From the NCBI GenBank assembly GCA_047967505.1, contig CM106538.1: a stretch of DNA of 64,000 nt; one strand, written 5' to 3'. The notes under the pieces are model-generated. The model saw only the letters and a program-made list of their open reading frames with translations, searched no databases and was not told the DNA's origin. Positions within the stretch are counted from its first letter, which is position 1. Each line of letters opens with the position of its first letter. The position numbers and the translations under genes are program-made. The stretch is from Dipteris shenzhenensis (taxonomy: Eukaryota; Polypodiophyta; Polypodiopsida; Gleicheniales). Of this stretch, positions 44,887 to 54,947 are shown piece after piece.

Positions 44887-45431
44887 TGGTATCAAAGCCT
44901 GGTTCATTGGTAAGGAGCTCAAGAAAGCAAACCAAGTTCGTGGTGTCCTGGTAAGAGGACCAGTGTTGCTTTCCTTTTTCGAGTTTGGGAGCAAATCTCT
45001 ACAGGTAGCACAGCCGGAAAGTGCAAGAGTGCATTGTCTCAGATTGAGACGCCCTTCGCAGTGTGGCGAGAGGGCAGTATATGCTGTGGGAGTCTGCAAA
45101 GCCCTTGGTGACTTTATTTTTTTGATTCGAGGCCATTTCGGGGCCCGTTTTGGAGGCGGAAGTTCTCCGCAAGCACTGAGAAAAAGGCCATGTTTTTGCT
45201 GTGCGACCACTACTCTATAGGTCGTTGAAAAGTTGCCACAGAAATTGCATCGTATGCCTATGCGCAGAGATATTGGGAGTTGCAGAATCATCCTTATTGC
45301 CTGTTGATGCAAAATCATCACTAGGAAGTGACTGTGTGGTCAAATACCACTTTCGTCAGTTTTGCAAATTTGCCCTTGTGAGGCAGAAGCTGTGTTTTTT
45401 GCAGTGACAGAATATTTTACAGTGTTCTGTA

Positions 45432-46165
45432 ATGGCATCTGATTCTCTTTCACATATTGTCACTGAAAAGCTTCACAAGAACAACTTCCAAGCATGGAAG
45501 TTTAGAATGACGAATTTCCTTATGGGAAAAGGCTATTGGGAGTTCATTACAGGAAATGAAGAAGAACCAGTTCTTCCTAATGTTCCCAATCAACAAGAAA
45601 TGCAAGCATTTAAAGGATGGCATGAGAGAGCCAAAAAAGTTATGTACTGGCTCTCTATCAATATTTCAGATTCTATGATTATGCATATTCAGGATGCAAG
45701 TATGCCAAAGGAGGCATGGGATACTTTGGCAAAAATGTACAACACAAATACACAAGCCAGGAAAATGCAGCTCAAGCAGGAGTTGCATAATGTGCAGAGA
45801 GAAAATATGAGCATCAATGACTACCACATGAAGGTGAAGAAAATTGCAGATGCACTTGCTTCCATTGGGTTGCCAGTGGAAGATGATGATTTAGTTTCTG
45901 TGACCTTGAATGGTCTAGGAAAGGATTATGCATAGTTCCGGACATCCATTGCCGTCCATGAAAAATTTCCTAATTTTGAGGAGTTGTTTGCTCTTCTAAT
46001 TTCTGAAGAGCAGAGAAATGGTGGTGCATCTTCTTCAGGAGGAATTTCAAAAGAAACTATCTTCTACTCAAATACTGCAAGAGGTAGAGGCAGAGGTAGA
46101 GCAGGCCGATCTGGACGCCATGGTAGAAATCAGAATATGCAGCAAACTCAAGAAAACCAATCCTA
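45432..46165 (+). pseudogene. element F gag
   Basis: ATG 45432 (MASDSLSHIVTEKLHKNNFQ) opens a frame of 167 codons that is stopped by TAG at 45933, where D has CAG. The same frame then resumes (45984-46175) through LISEEQRNGGASSSGG and the RGRGRAGR stretch. The copy ends before the zinc knuckle at the inversion junction. Non-functional. Confidence 0.92.
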
Positions 46166-46423
46166 TGTCCACTAATATTTTGTGATTGCTATTGTGAATT
46201 TTGTGTAGCATTACCATTTTGTGCATCTACATCATCAATCACATTTACTGGTCTATACGAGCTGCTCATCTCATAAAAAACAACATCTCTGCTCACTGTA
46301 AACTTACGAGTAGAAGGGTTATAGCATCTATACCCTTTCTGCTATAGAGAGTAACCAATAAAGATGCACTTATAAGCTTTTGGATCCAACTTGGACCTCA
46401 ACTCATCTGGCACATGAACGTAG
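46166..46423 (-). pseudogene. inverted copia integrase C-terminal fragment
   Basis: Minus-strand sequence homologous to element D 25024-25280 (VPDELRSKLDPKA.KCIFIGYSL). It lies head-to-head with the gag of F and is interrupted by the LTR of element G at 46424. Confidence 0.85.
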
Positions 46424-46721
46424 TGTAAAGAATGAGGGAGAGAGATAGGAGACTCAAGTTCAGCTTTCTTCACAACACACAAAAGAGAGAGGACACAAGG
46501 TTGGAGGGTGAAGCCTTTCTTCACTTTTGCACACAACAACGATACAATAGAAGAGGGAAATACCCTACATGTCAAAACCTACAATACGTGGTTCATATGT
46601 GAACCCAAACCAAAAACATACGTGGTAGTCTAACTACACCACGAGTACAACTAACATAGGCGGTGACATAAATGATAGTCATCCAGGAGATATATCGGGG
46701 GTAGAGCTTGATATCTCAACA
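46424..46721 (-). repeat. 3' LTR of element G
   Basis: TGTAAAGAATGAGGGAG on the left, GATATCTCAACA on the right (plus), preceded on the minus strand by the polypurine tract GAGGGGGAG. Confidence 0.88.
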
Positions 46722-48787
46722 CTCCCCCTCAAGCTCAAATCCATCTCACGTACACCAAGCAAGCTCCTAAATCTGCGAAGCTTCTCGGTACCCAATGCCT
46801 TCGTAAAAATATCAGCCACCTGCTCCTCAGTGCTGACATAGACAAGATCAATCTCACCAGCTAGAACCTTCTCTCTCACAAAGTGATAATGCACCTCAAT
46901 GTGCTTCGTTCTAGCATGATAAACTGGGTTATTAGCAAGCATGATGCTGCTAATGTTGTCACAATGAATGACAACTGCTGCATGAACTGACTGTCCCATA
47001 TCTCCAAGTAGCTTCCGTAACCAAGCTACCTCACATGCAGCCATTGCTGCACCCCTGTACTCAGCCTCTGTGCTCGACAAGGCAACTGTTGGCTGCTTCT
47101 TGCTGCTCCAACTGATGGCACCACTCCCAAGGGAAAACATAAAACCACTAGTAGATCTCCTGTCTGAGACACTACCAGCCCAGTCAGCATCTGTGTATCC
47201 ATGTACCTGTAATGCACACCCAGCTTCATAAAACAGTCCATAATGCAATGTGGACTTCACATACCGCAGTATGCGCCTAGCCGCATCCAAATGTGGCTTC
47301 CTCGGTGCCTGCATAAACTGACTCACCAGCCCCACAGCATAGCTCAAATCTGGTCTGGTTATAGTCATGTAAATCAAGCTACCTACTATGCGCCTGTACA
47401 TAGTAATATCTTCAAGAAGCTCACCTGACTCTGCATTGAGCTTCACATTCTGCTCCAATGGAACAGAGATAGGCTTACAGCCTGTCATCCCATATTTGGA
47501 CAGCATGTCCAAACCGTATTGCCTTTGCAACAGCCATATCAATTACTGCTCTCACGGTTGCCATCCTTGCAACTGGGCTGAAAGTTTCCTCATAGTCAAT
47601 TCCATATGTCTGTGCAAAACCTTTGGCAACCAATCTTGCCTTGTACCTGCTAACAGACCCATCAGCATTGTGCTTTACTTTGTACACCCACTTGCAGCCA
47701 ATAGCCTTCTTATCATGAGGCAAAGGCATCAAATCCCAAGTGTGGTTTGCATCCAAGGCAGCCATCTCTTCATCCATAGCTGCTTCCCAATTTTTATGCC
47801 CTGCTGCATCCTCAAAACATGTGGGCTCTGGCTCCTCTAGAACCTTGACCATATAAGCATAGTGATGTGCTGTATACCCATCATATCTCAGCCTGTCAAC
47901 TGGATACTTAATACGAGTGGACCTCCGTACAACTGGATCAGTTGCAGGCGTCTTTAAATCATGCCTGCTTTTCCTTGCACCAGGTGTAACAACAGAAGGA
48001 ATCCCAAGTTCCTCATCAAGGCTCATTTCAGAGCCGCTTGACTCTCCATCAACATGAGAACTACCAGCAGACACATCAAATACTGGAGCATGGTCCACTT
48101 TTTCTTTTCCCTTATGTGATACCTGCACAACACTATCAGGACTCCCATGTGACGATTCACTAGATCTCAATCTCCCTGTCCATGCATTAGATCCACTAGT
48201 AGAGGACTCTCTGGGTCCACTCAAGGCTTGAGATTGCTGCTCTGCATTTATTGCAGCATTCCCATTTCCTGCATCTGCATCTCCTACCATAACAGTTGGT
48301 GCATACCAGCTGCTCATTTCATCAAAAACAACATCTCTGCTCACTTGCATTTTGCGGGTGGAAGGGTTATAACAGCGATACCCTTTCTGGTGCTGAGCAT
48401 ATCCAATAAAGATGCATTTTTCTGCCTTTGGATCCAGCTTTGTTCTCTTCTCATCAGGAACATGAACATAAGCTATGCAACCAAATACCTTCAAGTGAGA
48501 AATATCTGGTTTTTGGCCTGTATACATTTCTTCAGGCGTCATGCCATGGACAGCTGCAGTGGGGGTTCTGTTCATAATATAAACAGCAGTTGCTACTGCT
48601 TCAGCCCAAAAATAATCAGGCATGTTTTTCTCATTTAGGATCGCCCGTCCTACTTCTGCAATATGCCTGTTCTTCCTTTCTGCAACCCCATTCTGCTGAG
48701 GGGTAGACCTGCATGAGTACTTCCTTTGAATTCCCTGTTCTTTCAGATATTCACAAAATTCTTCTGAAAAGTACTCTCCCCCTCCAT
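46722..48787 (-). pseudogene. element G RNase H, deleted RT and integrase C-terminal part
   Basis: Frame 48623-47475 covers the integrase C-terminal part ([14 protein letters not shown]) and the start of RT ([33 protein letters not shown]). It then jumps directly to [15 protein letters not shown] (frame 47542-46679). By comparison with D about 430 bp are deleted, including the MDVKNAFLHG block and the YVDD catalytic site. RNase H (YTDADWAGSVSDRRSTSG, HCDNISSIMLANN) is intact. It cannot make active RT. The 48624-48787 stretch is further integrase in a shifted frame. Confidence 0.92.
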
Positions 48788-49076
48788 TGTTGGAATACTG
48801 AAAGGAAAGAGTAGAGTGGACACAAAATCAGAATACTTTCATATAGAATGAAGAAGAAAGAGGTCCTTAAGTAGGCACCTCATACAAGGTCACTGACATC
48901 ACTGATGACCTCAAAGCTCCACAATCATCTCCTCAATCTACTCCTAGATTCACTCAATCATCCTATGTGGCTTTTCCACCACCTAACTGTGCTTGTGGGC
49001 ACCTAACTGTGCCTCTAGCACTCACACATAGAAACATAAGGTGTGCCTGAGGCATACACCTTGAGATATCCCAACA
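48788..49076 (-). repeat. 3' LTR of element H
   Basis: TGTTGGAATACTGAAAGG...GAGATATCCCAACA on plus, 289 bp. Confidence 0.96.
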
Positions 49077-49448
49077 AACCCCCCCTCAAGGAGATGCCTC
49101 AGGCTATGTCAAGGATACATCTAGTCTCATAGTTTCTCATGCCATCTCATGGTGGTCAAGGATAAATCTATGGCTAGGTTCTCATGCTAGCAAGGGTTTC
49201 CTTGGGTGTAAGGTAAACAGAAAGGGATACAAACAGACCTTCCGATGGTTATCTCTCCTACATGTACATGCACACAATGTCTGTAGGAGGTACCATGGAA
49301 CAAACATACACATGGCCTACATCATAAGGTGACCAGAGGTGTTCACAAAACACAACACACAATAATTTATTTTCATTCATTTTGGAGGACTATCCAGGCT
49401 GAGTACCTTGACATAAAAAGAGTGATCTGGAGCATACATAGAGATAAT

Positions 49449-49664
49449 TTAAAATGCATAATCTTCAAAGGATGCCTCATCTTGTGGAGGCTCATCAACT
49501 GAAAGTAGATTTGCATTTTCTGTCTTTGAAGTTGCTTCCTTTTTGGCAACCATTGTTTTGGCAATCTTCAACAAGGAAGTCAGATTGGCATTTTCATCCT
49601 TTGTAGCATAACAAGACATTGCTTTATGTTTTGGCTTTTCACATATTTTGCATAAGCAAGCCAT
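49449..49664 (-). CDS. element H zinc-knuckle (Gag-like) ORF
   Basis: A 71-residue frame containing CKICEKPKHKAMSC, an exact C-x2-C-x4-H-x4-C zinc knuckle as in retroelement nucleocapsids. The remainder is lysine/asparagine-rich. It is probably the C-terminal part of a Gag. Other short minus frames (50105-49923 and 50558-50235) could encode its N-part, but they are not joined and lack known motifs. It could help package the element RNA. The start given is only the first in-frame initiator-like codon. Confidence 0.5.
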   Translation of the reverse strand: MACLCKICEKPKHKAMSCYATKDENANLTSLLKIAKTMVAKKEATSKTENANLLSVDEPPQDEASFEDYAF

Positions 49665-50509
49665 GAGAGGGTCTAACCCAGATATTGGGCAATGTCTTCT
49701 CTCTTACAGGGCTTAGAATAACAATTGAAATGCTTCAAAATATAAGCATTTAATGTAGCAAAGTCTTGTGACCAAATTTCAAACAATGATGCTTCTTCTT
49801 ACATGCTTCATAGAAGTGGGTGAAATAAACACTTTCCAATCAAAACCAGGTCTAGCAAGTCAAAACAAAACTGAAGCAACACTTGTAGTGAAGTTATTGA
49901 AAACTTCAAAAGACCAGAAATGCTAGAGTAGCATTTTATGTAGCATCATCTTCAAAACTTGTCCAAAACTGTCAAAAATGAAAAGCTGAACTTGGAGGGC
50001 TTGTAGCTCACTCTTCAAAGCAAAGAAAAGAGGGCTTTCTGAAGCAAAAGAAAGCTCATATACCAGAGAAGGTCCAGCACAGAGGTTGGACGAAATGGTG
50101 CGCACTTTTGCCCGGGAGAGTTGCTACAGGCTGAAACTGAGTTTTGACGATTTCTCCCTTGTTACTGAACCAAATGACTTGAAAAATGGCTCAAAATCTT
50201 CGTCTTGAGGTCGCCCATCTACTCCTAAGAGGGCTCAGGCAATGGCGGAGCAGGCAGGGAGTATTGAGCAACAGAAGAAATTCACTATTTGGAGAATGGC
50301 AGCCACCACAGACGTTTTTTCTTCAATTGCTTGTAGGTGGAAGTTCGCCCATACTAGAGGAGTTTCCAGCTCAGAGGGTTTGGGCAATGGTCGTTTGTAG
50401 ATGGAGAACCAAGCTCTCAAAGATTTTGGGAAGAAAGAGGAAAATGGAGAAGAAGAAGATGAAGAAGAAGATGATGATGTGGCAGAAATGGGCTCAAGGG
50501 GGATCAAAT

Positions 50510-50522
50510 GGCTCTGATACCA
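50510..50522 (-). other. PBS of element H (initiator Met tRNA)
   Basis: GGCTCTGATACCA on plus, TGGTATCAGAGCC on minus, directly inside the 5' LTR. Confidence 0.93.
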
Positions 50523-50811
50523 TGTTGGAATACTGAAAGGAAAGAGTAGAGTGGACACAAAATCAGAATACTTTCATATAGAATGAAGAAGAAAGAGGTC
50601 CTTAAGTAGGCACCTCATACAAGGTCACTGACATCACTGATGACCTCAAAGCTCCACAATCATCTCCTCAATCTACTCCTAGATTCACTCAATCATCCTA
50701 TGTGGCTTTTCCACCACCTAACTGTGCTTGTGGGCACCTAACTGTGCCTCTAGCACTCACACATAGAAACATAAGGTGTGCCTGAGGCATACACCTTGAG
50801 ATATCCCAACA
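50523..50811 (-). repeat. 5' LTR of element H
   Basis: 289 bp, reads the same as the other LTR by eye. Confidence 0.96.
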
Positions 50812-51143
50812 TCCATCAGATCTTAGCACTTTAATATGCACACCTTTCTCTTTTTCAACCATGGCCTTAAAAGCCTTGAAATGGCTGAACACTTCACTTT
50901 TGTGCTTCATAAAATAAATCCACACCTTCCTTGTGTAGTCATCAATAAACGTCACATAATAATGGCATCCACCAATAGAAGCAGCTTTGGTTGTCCAAAC
51001 ATCTGAATGGATCACTTCCAAAGGTCTTCTGCTCACCTTAGCATTTTTAGGAAATGCATGTCTGGCCTGCTTACCCATTTGGCATGCTTCACATACCTTT
51101 TGCATTCCCTCAACTCTGAATTTAGGCAAACCTGCAACAATGT
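50812..51143 (-). pseudogene. element G integrase, upstream part
   Basis: Minus frame reads NIVAGLPKFRVEGMQKVCEA, then HSDVWTTKAASIGG, VTFIDDYTRKVW and KVLRSDG, cut by the TSD of H. Homology to D stops at about 51143. The frame continues a little into unrelated sequence (to 51309). Confidence 0.9.
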
Positions 51144-51347
51144 TAGAGGGGACCTTGTTGCTGAGGTTAAGGACTCTGCCATCGAATCTTCTTGGGAAGA
51201 GATTTGACGGGGGGTCTCGTTGTTGAGGCTGGAATTTTTTGCTATCTTGCATACATGTTGGATGCGATTGCACCTGTATCATTGAGCTTGTAGATAAGTT
51301 TGTATGCAAGTCTGATATTTTTGCATAAAGACCGTATTAGATAATTT
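51144..51347. other. unassigned sequence
   Basis: 204 bp between the truncated end of G and the direct repeat. Nothing recognisable. Confidence 0.4.
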
Positions 51348-52046
51348 GGGAAAAACCCCATTCCCAGAATGGCAGTTTTGGAAGAAATTGTAGCTCCCCT
51401 CAATGAAAAAACAGGAGAAATATGTGAAAATAGACTAGATAGCCATTCATGAAGTGTGAAATATCAACTACATTCTCAAATAATAAATAGAATATAAGTG
51501 TCTAAACTATGTTATCATCAAAAAAATAATAAACTTTGAAACCCATTTGAGTTAGATTCATCTCGTGAGCCATAGTGATGTTCAAAAACTCCTTCATAAT
51601 TCTGGAATTTCCATTGATATTGAGACTCGCTTTTGTTGTGAGCATTCTCATTTGAAAATCTCCAAAACACCGTTTAAAAAATGTAGAGTGTAATTAATAA
51701 CCATGAGTATTGCAATGAAAACGCATAGGCTCTTTAACTTAGTAAGATATGTAGTTGATGGAAAATCAAGATATGTAGTTGAGGAGAATGAATGCAAGAT
51801 ATGTAGTTGATGGAAAATCAATGGGCAATGACAAGCATTTGATGTAATTTAGGTGGCAATGACAATCATTTATTATGCACTTTCAATTTTTGGACTGACT
51901 ATCATTATTGTAAAACGATAACTTTACATGTCATGTTGATTACTCATTGCAAAGTAAAAAAGTACACTTTAGGATGGAAACATAACAACTTGTTGATACA
52001 CCATTGAAATCCCTGAAATAAATCATGATTCCAAAGAAACTCTCAA
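51348..52046. repeat. 0.7-kb direct repeat, copy 1
   Basis: Starts GGGAAAAACCCCATTCCCAG and ends AAAGAAACTCTCAA. Nearly the same sequence is at 53438-54138, in the same orientation. No TG...CA ends and no PBS beside it, so an LTR is not supported. Confidence 0.8.
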
Positions 52047-53437
52047 CCACTAGCGGAGAATGGCAGTAGGATAATGGCAAAAGTGCCAATGCACATGTGA
52101 GTTTAGGATTCCTTGTGCATGTTTTTAGGTCATGATATGAGATTGGCACCACTACCATTCTCCATAGAGATCGGCACAATTCCATATGATCTCTGCACAT
52201 GGGAGTTTAGGCTTCTCAATGACATTTCTTAGGGCCTAATAAGAGATTGGCACCACTGCCATTCTTCACTTGTACAAATGTTTACCCTACTATTCTAGGA
52301 GGGGTATTCCAGTGATCATAGGAGAGTGGTGTCCGATTCCAATCCACATGTGAGTTTGACGATCTCAGAGATTGACACAATTCCATATGATCTCTACACA
52401 ACGGAGATAGTGATCACTACATAAAAGAATGCACATGTGAGTTTAGGATTCCTTGTGCACCACTGCCATTCTCCACTGGTGGCATTCTATAATGGCAAAA
52501 CTGCCAATCCACATGAGTTTATGATTCCTTGTGCTTGTTTTCAGGTCATGGTATGAGATTGGCACCACTACCATTCTCCACTGTTGCCATTCTCCACAGA
52601 GATTAACACAATTCCATATGATCTCTACACAGCGGAGATAGTGACCACTACATAGAAGAATGCACATGTGAGTTTAGGCTTCTCAATGCCATTTCTTAGG
52701 GCCTAATAAGATATTGGCACCACTACCATTCTCTTGTATAAATGTTTACCCTACTATTCTAGGAGGGGTATTCCAATGATCATAGGCGAGTGGTGTTCGA
52801 TTCCAATCCACATGTGAGTCTAATGATCTCAGTATCATTATGTAGGTGCCACCATGAGTTTGGCATCACTGCCATTCTCCACTAGTGGTTGTCTAGACAA
52901 ACTAAACTTATAGATTGACATTCCAAGGCCTAATAAGAGATTGACACAATTCCATATGATCTCTACACAGCAGAGATAGTGATCACTACATAGAAGAATG
53001 AGCATGTGAGTTTAGGCTTGTCAATGCCATTTCTTAGGGCCTAATAAGAGATTGGCACCACTGCCATTCTCCACTTGTACAAATGTTCACCCTACTATTC
53101 TAGGAGGGGTATTCCAATGATCATAGGAGAGTGGTGTCCGATTCCAATCCACATGTGAGTTTGATGAACTCAGAGATTGACACAATTCCATATGATCTCT
53201 ACACAGCGGAGACAGTGATCTCTACATAGAAGAATGCACATGTGAGTTTAGGATTCCTTGTGCATGTTTGCAGGTCATGTTATGAGATTGGCACCACTAC
53301 CATTCTCCACTGGTGGCATTCTCCACAGAGATTGACACAATTCCATATGATCCCTACACAGCGGAGACAGTGATCGCTACATAGAAGAATGAGCATGTGA
53401 GTTTAGGCTTCTCAATGCCATTTCCAATTCCCTATTC
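52047..53437. repeat. complex tandem repeat array
   Basis: Repeating modules: GAGATTGGCACCACTACCAT, ATTCCATATGATCTCTACAC with AGCGGAGATAGTGATCACTA, GAATGCACATGTGAGTTTAG, and CTACTATTCTAGGAGGGGTA. Each recurs 3-6 times in varying order. Open frames (51940-52200 and 52443-52667 minus) are shadows of the repeat. Confidence 0.85.
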
Positions 53438-54138
53438 GGGAAAAAACCCAATTCCCAGAATGGCACTTTTGGAAGAAATTGTAGCTCCCCTCAATGAAAA
53501 AACAGGAGAAATATGTGAAAATAGACTAGATAGCCATTCATAAAGTGTGAAATATCAACTACATTCTCAAATAATAAATAGAATATTAGTGTCTAAACTA
53601 CGTTATCATCAAAAAAATAATAAACTTTGAAACCCATTTGAGTTAGATTCATCTCGTGAGCCATAGTGATGTTCAAAAACACCTTCATAATAGCGAGTCT
53701 CTGGAATTTCCATTGATATTGAGACTCGCTTTTGTTGTGAGCATTCTCATTTGAAAATCTCCAAAATACCGTTTCAAAAATGTAGAGTGTAATTAATAAC
53801 CATGAGTATTGCAATGAAAATGCACAGGCTCTTTAACTTAGTAAGATATGCAGTTGATGGAAAATCAAGATATGTAGTTGAGGAGAATGAATGCAAGATA
53901 TGTAGTTGATGGAAAATCAATGGGCAATGACAAGCATTTGATGTAATTTAGGTAGCAATGACAATCATTTATTGTGCACTTTCAATGTTTGGACTGACTA
54001 GCATTAAAAACAATAACTTTACATGTCATGTTGATTACTCATTGCAAAGTAAAAAAGTACACTTTAGGATGAAAACATAACTTGTTGATACACCATTGAA
54101 ATCCCTGAAATAAATCATGATTGCAAAGAAACTCTCAA
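53438..54138. repeat. 0.7-kb direct repeat, copy 2
   Basis: Second copy of 51348-52046, with scattered substitutions and small indels (for example an extra AGCGAGTCT near 53692). Confidence 0.8.
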
Positions 54139-54330
54139 TTTCTAGCCCCAAAGAGAATGGCACCGGAAAGAATGGCACGAGAGACACTCCTTCTAAATAC
54201 ATTATGAATGTAGTTATGAACATGTTTGCATATTATTCACACACAACAATTACGCACCAATTTACATAGTTGGCAAGAAAGTAGTAATTCCCATAAGTAA
54301 TGATTGTATAAAGATATACAATGTTGTTAT
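54139..54330 (-). other. 3' flank of the SET-domain gene
   Basis: Probably 3' UTR and flank. Holds GAGAATGGCACCGG and AGAATGGCACGAGA, related to the GGCACTAGTGCC modules of the 57-58 kb intron. Confidence 0.4.
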
Positions 54331-54856
54331 TTAAAACTCATAGTCTGCAAATAGCTCCTCTCCTGCATGTATATCATCTATGGATTCAATACAAATGTGA
54401 CCATATTCTGCAATATCTATGTTCATCATGGGGTCATACCAAGGTGGAACATCAGGGGAAAATACATAACAAACATTTGGCTTTACATTGGTATTTCTAT
54501 TACTGTTAATAAATCCTGCCACATTGCCATATTGAACATCACCAACAATATGCACCATATCCTTCATAGGGACAGTAGGGTCCTCTTGGATCGAGTACTT
54601 CTTTAGCCTTGGATGAACTCTACATAATTCCTTCCAGTCACTGTAGGAGTACTTGTCACCTCCATAATGGAGAATAGTAGTCCCTCTCTTGATGGAGCCA
54701 TGCACAAACAAGCCAGCTCCTGTAATGGTTGACTCATGCACCTCGAAAGCCACATTTTTTATCCAGAACACTTCGTTGATAGGGACAGGTAACTTTGGTG
54801 GTCCAAATGGATCTCGTTCTGGTATGTACCTACTCAAGCTTGATTTGAACGTATAT
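54331..54856 (-). CDS. SET-domain exon (putative histone/protein lysine methyltransferase)
   Basis: Minus frame from 54856 (first ATG 54837) to TAA at 54331. The SET core is visible: GAGLFVHGSIKRGTTILHYG (N-SET turn), GNVAGFINSNRNTNVKPNVC (the region of the NHS/cofactor motif, here INSNRNTNVKPN), ICIESIDDIHAGEELFADYE (the GEEL.xDY motif with its tyrosine). SET enzymes transfer methyl from S-adenosylmethionine to lysine. The post-SET cysteines are absent, and the protein ends right after DYEF. An acceptor-like TAG at 54857 lies upstream. With a 5' splice site at 54946 or 54961 in the FCP1 exon the two frames join in phase, so this may be the last exon of the same gene. Alternatively it is a separate small SET protein. 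Confidence 0.7.
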
Positions 54857-54947
54857 CTATCTACATCACAAAAGACAAATTCAATTAGCTACAACAACAG
54901 TTATATATATTGAGATAAAATCAAAAAACACTTTGACATATGTACCT

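Larger units (their letters stand above)
44535..46165 (+). mobile_element. copia element F, 5' part only
   Basis: 5' LTR 44535-44886, PBS (TGGTATCAAAGC, one mismatch) at 44887, leader, and gag to about 46165. There it joins an inverted integrase fragment. Protease, most of pol and the 3' LTR are missing. Same family as C and D. Confidence 0.9.
48788..50811 (-). mobile_element. element H: small gag-only LTR retrotransposon (TR-GAG-like)
   Basis: 289-bp LTRs at 48788-49076 and 50523-50811 with no difference seen. TSD TCCAT is at 48783-48787 and 50812-50816. On the minus strand the initiator Met PBS lies at 50510-50522 and a polypurine tract (GAGGGGGGGTT) borders the 3' LTR. The interior is only 1,446 bp and has no protease, integrase or RT. 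It is a non-autonomous element that must use proteins from another. Inserted in the integrase of G. Confidence 0.95.
46424..51143 (-). mobile_element. copia element G, 5'-truncated, RT-deleted, interrupted by H
   Basis: 3' LTR 46424-46721, RNase H and partial RT, integrase, then element H (48788-50811) inserted in integrase, and the remaining integrase to about 51143. The 5' LTR, Gag and protease are missing. It is related to C/D but diverged, with a shorter LTR (298 bp). Confidence 0.9.

Noticed and set aside
51348-54138. LTR retrotransposon with 0.7-kb LTRs
   Set aside because: No TG...CA ends, PBS, polypurine tract or coding interior; repeats flank a satellite-like array.
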